From NCBI GenBank assembly GCA_016717725.1, contig JADKFA010000021.1:1-56061 (forward strand): a DNA stretch of 56,061 nt. Direction: 5' to 3'. A model generated the notes under the pieces. It made no database searches. It was not told where the DNA came from and saw nothing but the letters and a program-made list of their open reading frames with translations. Source of the stretch: Bacteroidota bacterium. GTDB lineage: Bacteria > Bacteroidota > Bacteroidia > AKYH767-A > OLB10. Made by a program: the position numbers and the translations under genes. This document shows, in pieces, positions 28,488-35,988 of the stretch; within the stretch, counting starts at the first letter, position 1, and the number at the start of each line of letters is the position of its first letter.

Positions 28488-29423
28488 TTAATTTAGTTTA
28501 ATATCTCTTGTGTAAGGTGATGCTGGAAGTAATCCAGCAAGTCGAACAATTCGTTGTCCTTGTTCTCCAGCCGCGAAGGAGACAAAGCCTGTGCCAAGAC
28601 CTGCTCTTCCTTCTCTGCTAATCATGTAAACTTCACGCTTCAATGGATAATCTCCTGTGAACAGATATGCTTGAAACGGTCCAAAATAATCATCTGGGTA
28701 GATGGGTTTTTCAGCAGAACTTAACCATACTACTCGAATTCGCTTATTGAAACTTAACATCTTTGGATCGTCGCGATCACTGATCCAATTGACACCAATA
28801 ACGCCAATTGCATTTTTATTATTTTCTACATAGTCGATGACTTGTGCATTGGATTTAGTAGCAAAACAAAACGACGGAAAATTCGTTTTTCCATTCATCA
28901 AACTATCACGAATTAATCGCATAGTGGAAGAACCGTTATTGTCGAACACAAAACTAATTGCCCCTAAAGGAGAGGAAGGTTGAATTTCAGACAATGTTGT
29001 AATTTTTCATTCTAAGATGGATTTTAAGTGAGCAATAGATAAACGACTATCAAAATTTTCTCGATTGATGATAAGTGCAATGGCATCTACGGCGATTTTA
29101 GTAGTTACCGGAATTAATTGATGTGATTTAAAATATTCGGTTTCGTTTTGATTTAATTTACGAGTAGATAAAATTACTTTCACCGAATCATTAATGAGAT
29201 CTTGGAAACAATCATTTTCCGATTTGTATTTCATGCTAAGGGTAGCATATTGGTAAAGACCCATAAATGTATCCGACATCGCATCCATCAACGGTTCTAA
29301 TGTTTCATCTCCTGCCATGTTTACTTTGCCAGAGGTGGGAGTATCTGAATAAGGTTTATTGAAGTCAGTACCACAAGAGGAAATAATTCCAACTAGAATA
29401 AATAGGACTAATATTTTTTTCAT
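28488..29423 (-). pseudogene. PstS-like periplasmic phosphate-binding lipoprotein with one in-frame TGA
   Basis: The two halves are in the same frame, separated by a single TGA at 29007-29009. The first half has a lipobox signal peptide (ILVGIISSC), AGDETLEPLMDAMSD and STRKLNQNETEYFK, which resemble PstS family members. The second half has FVFDNNGSSTMRLIRDSL, IGVIGVNWISDRDD and ARAGLGTGFVSF-type sequence near the end. Family members have a Gly at the TGA position (L-x-G-K-I-T-x-W-S), so GGA to TGA is the simplest change. Unlike the other broken genes it is not an indel. It may be a true nonsense mutation or a base-call error. Full length would be 311 residues. Confidence 0.8.
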
Positions 29424-29584
29424 TTTTAGTATAACGAAATCAGCTGCATTTTCCTGTACACAAAGATCAGAATTTCTGGTGATTTAGAGACAAAAAATAC
29501 AATTTAATGACTTAGATCAATTTTCTAGAGATACAATTAAAGCTCTTGCTAGCAGTTAGTTATATCAATTGTGTTTTTCGGAAA

Positions 29585-29812
29585 TTAATCTTGTTCAAAT
29601 TCTTCCAATTTAGCTTCCATGCTCTCTTTCAATTTTTTCAATCTTCTAAATCGAATGTATGCATAGGCAATCAACATCACTCCTAATACCCAGTGCTTCC
29701 ATCCCGGTAAAAATTCTTCCATACTAGGAGAAAACATCACAAAAAGTCCAAGTACAACATAAAGACCTGACATTACTAAGGTGAAATAATAGAGGGTAGG
29801 GGTTTTAGCCAT
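29585..29812 (-). CDS. Small two-helix membrane protein
   Basis: With a start at 29812 the protein has 75 residues (MAKTPTLYYFTLVMSGLYVV). There are two hydrophobic segments (about 8-26 and 38-52) and a charged coiled tail (RRLKKLKESMEAKLEEFE). The ATG 19 codons upstream at 29869 is less likely because a TAnnTTTG element lies just before 29812. It sits between tonB and the pstS-like gene on the same strand with its own promoter. The function is unknown. Confidence 0.72.
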   Translation of the reverse strand: MAKTPTLYYFTLVMSGLYVVLGLFVMFSPSMEEFLPGWKHWVLGVMLIAYAYIRFRRLKKLKESMEAKLEEFEQD

Positions 29813-29815
29813 GCA

Positions 29816-29823
29816 CAAATATA
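29816..29823 (-). promoter_or_regulatory. -7 element (TATATTTG) for the small membrane protein
   Basis: Read on the minus strand, TATATTTG fits TAnnTTTG and ends three bases before the ATG at 29812. Confidence 0.5.
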
Positions 29824-29892
29824 GTGATCCTTGATAGGATTTGTTCGAAAAGTGATCTGAGATCATCAAAAGATCTATTCTTAAAAAAATAA

Positions 29893-29924
29893 AAAACCCT
29901 GATACAATGACGTATCAGGGTTTT
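29893..29924. terminator. Terminator after tonB
   Basis: AAAACCCTGATAC at 29893-29905 pairs perfectly with 29912-29924 around a 6-base loop. On the minus strand the stem is followed by a T run, so it ends the exbB-exbD-exbD-tonB transcript. Confidence 0.88.
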
Positions 29925-29942
29925 CTTTCATTTAAATTTATT

Positions 29943-30749
29943 TTATTTCAATGTGAAGTTAATCGGCATGTTAAACTGAACGTTTACAGATCGTCCATTT
30001 TGCTTACCAGGCTTCCATTTAGGCATTGATTTAACAACACGAATAGCTTCTTCATCACAACCTGCCCCAATTCCGCGCAACACTTTTACGTCACGTATAT
30101 CACCATCAGGCCCTACAACGAAAGTCATATAAACTCTACCAGTGATACCATTTTCACGGGCTAGTGGAGGATATTTAATATTCTTCTGTAAATAGGCGTA
30201 CATCTGAGCTTCTCCACCTGGGAAAGTCGGTTGTTCTTCTACATAAGTGAATACTTTACCAGCATCCGGATCCACGAAGGGTTCTTCAGGTGGAAGTTCT
30301 GTAGCATTGTCATCACCTTCTTGCGTTACTACACCAACGTTAGTTTCATTGAGTACTTCCTGAACAGGAGGTTCTTCATCTAAAATTTCACGATCAACAA
30401 CAACTGGTGGTGTAAATTTTACCGTTTCAATGGTGGGTGGTGGTGGTGGTGGTGGCGGTGGTGGTGGTTCGTTTTTATCGAGTGGAGGTGGTTCTTTTAA
30501 TTCTACAGTCACTTCCACGGATGTATCCACTTTGCCTTCATCCATTCCGCTAATCATTTGAACAATTACTGGTAGGCTTATCATCAATGCAAAAAAGGAT
30601 AACGAAGCTATGAGCGCACGAGATGCTGTACGCGAATAACCAGTACGAAGAACATAAGCTCCATATTCTTTGTTGCGCTTTTCAAATACCATTTCAGCCC
30701 TTTCAGGGTTAATGGCGTCATCCCAAGATGGGTTAAATAATTCTGCCAT
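29943..30749 (-). CDS. tonB: Energy transducer TonB
   Basis: TonB passes proton-motive energy from ExbB-ExbD to outer membrane receptors. The protein has 268 residues. A cytosolic start (MAELFNPSWDDAINPERAEM) is followed by one membrane helix (ALIASLSFFALMISLPVIV). A Pro-rich spacer with a run of eleven Pro after EPP near residue 95 comes next, then an acidic linker. The C-terminal domain reads FPGGEAQMYAYLQKNIKYP, GRVYMTFVVGPDGDI and MPKWKPGKQNGRSVNVQFNM. It overlaps no gene and starts 2 bases after the exbD stop. Confidence 0.95.
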   Translation of the reverse strand: MAELFNPSWDDAINPERAEMVFEKRNKEYGAYVLRTGYSRTASRALIASLSFFALMISLPVIVQMISGMDEGKVDTSVEVTVELKEPPPLDKNEPPPPPPPPPPPTIETVKFTPPVVVDREILDEEPPVQEVLNETNVGVVTQEGDDNATELPPEEPFVDPDAGKVFTYVEEQPTFPGGEAQMYAYLQKNIKYPPLARENGITGRVYMTFVVGPDGDIRDVKVLRGIGAGCDEEAIRVVKSMPKWKPGKQNGRSVNVQFNMPINFTLK

Positions 30750-30751
30750 AG

Positions 30752-31375
30752 CTACGGTTGGGGTTTAAAGTTATTTATTAAGTCAAATTCCTGCTGAGCA
30801 AGATCCACAATTGCGTATTTTCCAACCATGGTGATGTTTAGTTCATCTAAAACATCAACAACGTTTTTATATTTTGCTTTGTCGTCTGCTTTCACAAGAA
30901 CCATTAATGCTTGTTTAGCGCCTTTAGCTTCAACTTCCAATCGTTTTAACGTAGAATCTGCCATATTATTGGTGGCTGATTCAGTTCTCAATTGCTTAAT
31001 ACGATCGACAGCATATTTATTCTTGTCAAGAAATAATTTTCTTAAGCCGTCATTCGAATAGTTGGTCAACTCTAGTTTGGTTTCTGGCTTTAATTCTCCA
31101 AAATACCAATAGATTTTATCGTCGCCAGTTAATAAAATTGTAACTGCATTATTTACGAGAGTTTGATTTTCGGGAGTGTCGGGTTTCACCGGCATATTGA
31201 TCTCCATCGTTTTGGGTTTACCAAACGTGGTCGTCATCATAAAGAAGGTAAGAAGAAGGAACGCTAAGTCAACCATCGGAGTCATATCGATGTGTGTACT
31301 CTGCTTCTTGGCTCTAACTTTTTTATGTTTACCGCCCTTACCGGAGTCCGAGTCGTTGGTTTGTACGTCTGCCAT
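30752..31375 (-). CDS. exbD: ExbD-type biopolymer transport protein (second copy)
   Basis: The protein has 207 residues. One membrane helix is near the start with the proton-path Asp in DMTPMVDLAFLLLTFFMM, preceded by a basic cytosolic tail (GKGGKHKKVRAKKQ). The rest is periplasmic, longer than in proteobacterial ExbD, with a Lys-rich helical insert. It forms the inner-membrane motor with ExbB and TonB. It lies between the other exbD (16 bases) and tonB (2 bases). Paired exbD genes are normal in Bacteroidota and suggest a heteromeric ExbD. Confidence 0.92.
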   Translation of the reverse strand: MADVQTNDSDSGKGGKHKKVRAKKQSTHIDMTPMVDLAFLLLTFFMMTTTFGKPKTMEINMPVKPDTPENQTLVNNAVTILLTGDDKIYWYFGELKPETKLELTNYSNDGLRKLFLDKNKYAVDRIKQLRTESATNNMADSTLKRLEVEAKGAKQALMVLVKADDKAKYKNVVDVLDELNITMVGKYAIVDLAQQEFDLINNFKPQP

Positions 31376-31391
31376 TTTTTTGGATCTCTTG

Positions 31392-32027
31392 TTATTGGAT
31401 AGGGTTTTGTTCTAATGTAGTAATCAGATTAAATCTGTTTACCTTCATCTCCTGGAATATATCGATAACACGTTTTACGCTGGTATAATTTGCTTGTGCA
31501 TCCCCTTTAATGGCGAAACGCATTTGCTTTTCCTTAGGACCATCTGGATTCACTTGAGCATCGGCTAATCGACCAAATCGAATCCAATCGCCCAACTGAT
31601 TGTTTAAAGAATCATAAGGTATACCTTCACTTTTGTCCATAAACTCCTTTCGTTTTTCTGTATCCAACGTTATGTATTTTTTTAACTGTTGAACAGACAT
31701 TCCGAAAGTAGACATGATTGAAAATCGCATCATTTCGTTATCGTCGAACTTCACACCATATTTATCACCCATTTGTTGTAACATCGCTTTGCGAATTTCT
31801 TTTCCTTCTAAGTTGAAGAAAATTCGATTCTTGTTATCAATAGCAACTATCATTACTTTGTCTGGAAGTATTTTTTCAGATATTGACGACGGAGAGTCGA
31901 TGATAACAGGTTCGTCAGGACGAAACTGTGTGGTTAACATGAAGAACGTAACCAGGAGGAAGGCCAAGTCTACCATCGGCGTCATGTCGAGGGATGGACT
32001 ATTTTTTGGCATCTTCACTGTTGGCAT
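31392..32027 (-). CDS. exbD: ExbD-type biopolymer transport protein (first copy)
   Basis: The protein has 211 residues. The membrane helix and Asp are in LDMTPMVDLAFLLVTFFML. The periplasmic part carries ILPDKVMIVAIDNKNRIFFN and ends in VNRFNLITTLEQ. It is clearly related to the next copy but has diverged outside the helix. It lies 44 bases after exbB in the same operon. Confidence 0.92.
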   Translation of the reverse strand: MPTVKMPKNSPSLDMTPMVDLAFLLVTFFMLTTQFRPDEPVIIDSPSSISEKILPDKVMIVAIDNKNRIFFNLEGKEIRKAMLQQMGDKYGVKFDDNEMMRFSIMSTFGMSVQQLKKYITLDTEKRKEFMDKSEGIPYDSLNNQLGDWIRFGRLADAQVNPDGPKEKQMRFAIKGDAQANYTSVKRVIDIFQEMKVNRFNLITTLEQNPIQ

Positions 32028-32071
32028 TCTACTATATTTTTAGAATTTAAATAATAATTGAATTTTAAATA

Positions 32072-32875
32072 TTAGTTACGTGCAGTGAAGGTTTGTACAA
32101 TAGAGTAACCTGCTTCATCAATTCCGTAAGTAATAGAATCAATTTTATTAGTAAAGAAATTATAAAATACAATAGCGATTGCTGATGTACCAATTCCTAA
32201 TCCTGTATTAATAAGTGCTTCCGAAATACCCGTTGCAAGTGCGGTTGCATCTGGAGAACCTGCTTGTGCAAGTGCAGCAAACGCACGAATCATTCCGATT
32301 ACCGTTCCTAATAGTCCCATCAAGGTAGCAATAGAAGCAATAGTTGAAATGATAATTAAGTTCTTAGAAAGCATCGGAAGTTCAAGCGTAGTCGCTTCTT
32401 CAATTTCTTTCTGGATAGCAGCAATTTTATGCTCCTTATCTAAATCTTTTTCATTCGCCATTTGCTTGTAAGCACCAAGTCCCGACTTTACCACGGCGGC
32501 AATTGATCCTTGCTGACGATCACACTCTTTCAATGCACCGTCTACATCTCCTTTCGAAAGAGCAGCTCTCATGTTGTGAACGAAAGTGTCAATGCTTCCT
32601 TTTCCTTTCGATTTGTTTACTGTCACAAATCGCTCAATAACGAAAGTGATTACAATAACCAACAATGCCATTAGGATAGGTACAATAAATCCTCCTTTGT
32701 AAATAATTCCGAGGAAGTTTCCAGGCAAAGGATTTAACTCCGGATTGTTGTCTTGAAAGTTAGAAGGGCTTCCAAGAATAAATTTAAAGATTAGTAAACA
32801 AAGGATGTACGCTGCTGGGATTACTATTGCAGCCAACATCCCCTGAATGCTGCGTCCTGATTTCGTCTGACTCAT
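32072..32875 (-). CDS. exbB: ExbB/TolQ/MotA-type proton channel protein
   Basis: The protein has 267 residues. Helix 1 is near residues 12-32 (MLAAIVIPAAYILCLLIF), helix 2 near 55-78 (GGFIVPILMALLVIVITFVI). Helices 3 and 4 fall in the family block LIIISTIASIATLMGLLGTV and GISEALINTGLGIGTSAIAI. It has an extra N-terminal helix compared with three-helix ExbB, as is common in this phylum. It is the first gene of the Ton operon. About 200 bases of AT-rich sequence precede it, with no TAnnTTTG found at close range. Confidence 0.94.
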   Translation of the reverse strand: MSQTKSGRSIQGMLAAIVIPAAYILCLLIFKFILGSPSNFQDNNPELNPLPGNFLGIIYKGGFIVPILMALLVIVITFVIERFVTVNKSKGKGSIDTFVHNMRAALSKGDVDGALKECDRQQGSIAAVVKSGLGAYKQMANEKDLDKEHKIAAIQKEIEEATTLELPMLSKNLIIISTIASIATLMGLLGTVIGMIRAFAALAQAGSPDATALATGISEALINTGLGIGTSAIAIVFYNFFTNKIDSITYGIDEAGYSIVQTFTARN

Positions 32876-33078
32876 AATTTCAGTTTTGGTTTTTTAATTA
32901 TTAATTGGTTTAAATTTCGAATTTTTAAGGGTGACAATATTAAGGAATCTCCTTGAACCATGAAACGTAGAGATGTTAACTAATTGTTGTAATTAAGGGC
33001 TAATGTGACCAAAGTTTGACATTTTAGGTTGAAAATGATAGAATTAGCAATTTTAACGAAATGTAAATTATGTTAAAA

Positions 33079-33570
33079 TTAATTCCTGAAATTTGTGAAT
33101 TGTAGGGGTAAATCAACATTAACTCCTTTTACTGAAGCTATTACAGCTTGTAAGTCATCTAATTTTTTTCCGGTTACTCGAAGTTGATCATCCATAATGG
33201 ATGCTTGTACCTTTATGCCGCTGTCTTTGATTACTTTAACTATTTTTTTGGCGGTATCTTTATCAATCCCCTTTTTAACCTTTATTTCTTTTCTCAGCAT
33301 ATTGCCACTTGCATAATGCTCTTTTCCAAAATCAAGAGCAGCAGCATCTAAGCCCTGTTTCATCATCCTAGAAATCAAGATATCTTGAATGGCTTTTACT
33401 CTCATGTCGTTTTCAGTCAATACATTGATAATCATTGTCTTTTTGTCCAAATCGACCTCCGTTTTGGAACCGTGAAAATCGTATCGGGATGAAATTTCCT
33501 TAACTGCAACATTTATTGCATTATCCAGCTTTTGGATGTCTATTTCGTTTACAATATCAAATGAAGGCAT
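33079..33570 (-). CDS. YajQ-family nucleotide-binding protein
   Basis: The start at 33570 gives MPSFDIVNEIDIQKLDNAI, the usual family beginning; the 12 codons upstream to 33606 are not conserved in character. The 163-residue length and the two-lobed ferredoxin-like pattern fit: SRYDFHGSKTEVDLDKKTM, ISRMMKQGLDAAALDFGK and KKIVKVIKDSGIKVQASI with a final VDLPLQFTNFR. Family members bind nucleotides, in some species cyclic di-GMP. It stands alone on the minus strand. Confidence 0.93.
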   Translation of the reverse strand: MPSFDIVNEIDIQKLDNAINVAVKEISSRYDFHGSKTEVDLDKKTMIINVLTENDMRVKAIQDILISRMMKQGLDAAALDFGKEHYASGNMLRKEIKVKKGIDKDTAKKIVKVIKDSGIKVQASIMDDQLRVTGKKLDDLQAVIASVKGVNVDLPLQFTNFRN

Positions 33571-33768
33571 TGTTTTATCTAGTTTTTGATCAGACGAATT
33601 TACCATATTTTGAAATAGGCGTGCGTCTAGAGTAAGGAAAATCGTTTATAAATCGATAAAAGGATTAAATTTCGAGATGTTTGAATAAAAACACTCAATT
33701 AGGATGTGATTTGTATAGTATGTGTAAAAATCAGTCCATAAAAGAACTTTTATAGCTAATGAACGTGT

Positions 33769-33776
33769 TATCTTTG
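33769..33776 (+). promoter_or_regulatory. -7 element (TATCTTTG) for the four-gene envelope operon
   Basis: TATCTTTG fits TAnnTTTG and lies 19 bases before the ATG at 33796. The next three genes overlap by stop/start codons, so this is probably their only promoter. Confidence 0.55.
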
Positions 33777-33795
33777 AAACACACAATACAATGCA

Positions 33796-35988
33796 ATGTT
33801 TAGACTACTTACCATCCTAAGTATTTTAGGGTTTATTGAAAATTCAACGGCTCAAACCCAATTATTATATCTCGATCAAAGGCCTAAGGTTATTGTAAAT
33901 AGTAATGATACTTTAGATTTTCCCTGGACAGGAGGATTTAATTCGATGATGCCTATTGAAATCGAAATGAATGGTGATACTTTAATCGATCTACTCATGT
34001 TCGATCGAATCGGAAATAGAGTTTCAACTTTTTTGAATGATGGTAGCGGCAGTACCTCAGCATATCATTATCATCCCGAATACATTGATAAATTTCCTAC
34101 TTTACACGACTGGGTTCGATCGTATGATTATGACTGCGATGGCGACCTCGATTTGTTTTCGTATACAAATAATGCAATGGGGGTTTGGAGAAATGATTTC
34201 GCAGCAGGTACTGGATTGCAGTTTACACAAGTAAGTGCTCAGTTGAATTCATGGTACGGAACATTTTATACGAATATTTTTGTGAGTCAAGTGAACATGC
34301 CCGCACTTTATGATGTAGATGGTGATGGAGATATGGATGTGATTACGTTTGCAAATTCCAGTAATTACCTAGAGTATCATAAAAATTATTCGATGGACTC
34401 TTTAGGTGTTTGCAGCGATTTCTTGTTTACGCTACAACCTTATTGCTGGGGATATTTTAAGCTGAGTGGACTTACGAATATTGGTTTATTAAATCAAAAT
34501 TGTAGATCGGCAATTGCTAATGATAATTTACTAAATAGGAATCGACATTCAGGATCTGTATTAACTCCTTTAGATCATGATTGTGATGGTGATGTTGATT
34601 TGTTGAATGGAGATATCCTTGGACAAAATATGTTGTTTTTATTGAATGGTGGCACTCCAGATTCAGCAGTCATTGTATCTCAAGATTCTGCTTTTCCAGT
34701 GTATAATGTATCCGTCGATATGCAAAATTTGCCTGCCGGTTATTATTTAGATCTCGATAATGATGGTTTGAATGATATGCTGGTTAGTCCATTTGCTACA
34801 GTAGGAGAAGATTACAATAATTTGCTATTCTACAAGAATACATCGAATAATTGTTCTAATGTTTTTAATTTTATTAAATCTAGGTTTTTGTCGGATGAAA
34901 CCATCGACCTTGGAACTGCTGCCAACGTTACATTTTTTGATGTTGACAAGGACGGACTCCTCGATATTATTTCAGGGAATGATTCTTATTATGACGTCAA
35001 TCCAAATCTTGCGTATTCACGTCTAGCCTATTTTAAAAATATTGGTACAATTACTCAGCCCATGTTTACACTAATTACAGACGATTGGATGGGTTTGACC
35101 TCGATCACACAATACGGGTTATTTCCAGCGTTCGGTGATTTGGACGGAGATAACGATGATGATTTACTGCTTGGAAATGGAGATGGATCGCTAATTTATT
35201 ATACTAACACTGCTGGAGCTGGAAACCCTTGCAATTTTGTTTTTGCCTCGCCCCAATATCAAGGAATTGATATTGGAAATAATAGCGCACCTCAAATCGT
35301 GGATGTAAATCGTGATTCGAAACTTGATTTGCTCATTGGTGAAAGAAGTGGAATCCTTAATTATTTTGAAAATACAGGAACAAGTATCAATCCTCTTTTC
35401 CCAACAAACATTTCTAATTTTGGAAATGTAAATGTTCTAGTTCCAGGAGAAGTTGCTGGATTTAGTACACCGCTCTTATTTGATAATAACGGAAGTTATG
35501 AATTATTGGTAGGTTCTGATGAAGGAAGCATTTATCACTATGGAAATATTGATGGAAATCTAACAGGAACCTTTACTATTTTAGATTCAACTTTTCAAGA
35601 TATCAAAGAGCTGAAAAGAGTTACCATTTCAAAAGCTGATATTGATGGTGATACAAAATTTGATTTGTTGACTGGATGTAATTCAGGTGGCATGCGATTA
35701 TATACTCAATATACTTCTGCTGGAATTCATCAGGTTGCATCTCAGTTGGATTTCACATTAGCCCCTAATCCAGCAAGTGATTATTGCACTATTTATTTCA
35801 ATGGTGAATCTAACCACGAGCTACTACAGGTATCAATTCTTGATCTTTCTGGACGAAAATTATATTCTACATCTACTGCTCAAAGACAGATGCAACTCTT
35901 TACCTCCCATCTTACGTCTGGAGTTTATATAGTACAAATAGTTAGTAATGGTTTAACATATGCTAAAAAATTATGTGTACAGAAATGA
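33796..35988 (+). CDS. FG-GAP/VCBS-repeat T9SS cargo protein A
   Basis: The protein has 730 residues with a signal peptide (LLTILSILGFIENSTAQ). The body has many calcium-binding-type turns of the VCBS/FG-GAP class: DYDCDGDLDLF, DVDGDGDMDVI, DHDCDGDVDLL, DVDKDGLLDII, DLDGDNDDDLL and DIDGDTKFDLL. These suggest a beta-propeller like an integrin alpha chain. A type A sorting domain ends it (FTLAPNPASDYCTIYF ... GVYIVQIVSNG). It is probably at the cell surface or secreted. It is a paralogue of the next gene. Ligand unknown. Confidence 0.9.
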   Translation: MFRLLTILSILGFIENSTAQTQLLYLDQRPKVIVNSNDTLDFPWTGGFNSMMPIEIEMNGDTLIDLLMFDRIGNRVSTFLNDGSGSTSAYHYHPEYIDKFPTLHDWVRSYDYDCDGDLDLFSYTNNAMGVWRNDFAAGTGLQFTQVSAQLNSWYGTFYTNIFVSQVNMPALYDVDGDGDMDVITFANSSNYLEYHKNYSMDSLGVCSDFLFTLQPYCWGYFKLSGLTNIGLLNQNCRSAIANDNLLNRNRHSGSVLTPLDHDCDGDVDLLNGDILGQNMLFLLNGGTPDSAVIVSQDSAFPVYNVSVDMQNLPAGYYLDLDNDGLNDMLVSPFATVGEDYNNLLFYKNTSNNCSNVFNFIKSRFLSDETIDLGTAANVTFFDVDKDGLLDIISGNDSYYDVNPNLAYSRLAYFKNIGTITQPMFTLITDDWMGLTSITQYGLFPAFGDLDGDNDDDLLLGNGDGSLIYYTNTAGAGNPCNFVFASPQYQGIDIGNNSAPQIVDVNRDSKLDLLIGERSGILNYFENTGTSINPLFPTNISNFGNVNVLVPGEVAGFSTPLLFDNNGSYELLVGSDEGSIYHYGNIDGNLTGTFTILDSTFQDIKELKRVTISKADIDGDTKFDLLTGCNSGGMRLYTQYTSAGIHQVASQLDFTLAPNPASDYCTIYFNGESNHELLQVSILDLSGRKLYSTSTAQRQMQLFTSHLTSGVYIVQIVSNGLTYAKKLCVQK

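Noticed and set aside
29007..29009. TGA read as an amino acid (recoded stop)
   Set aside because: The gene at 23832-24518 ends in TGA with a normal protein end, and other genes show no in-frame TGA.
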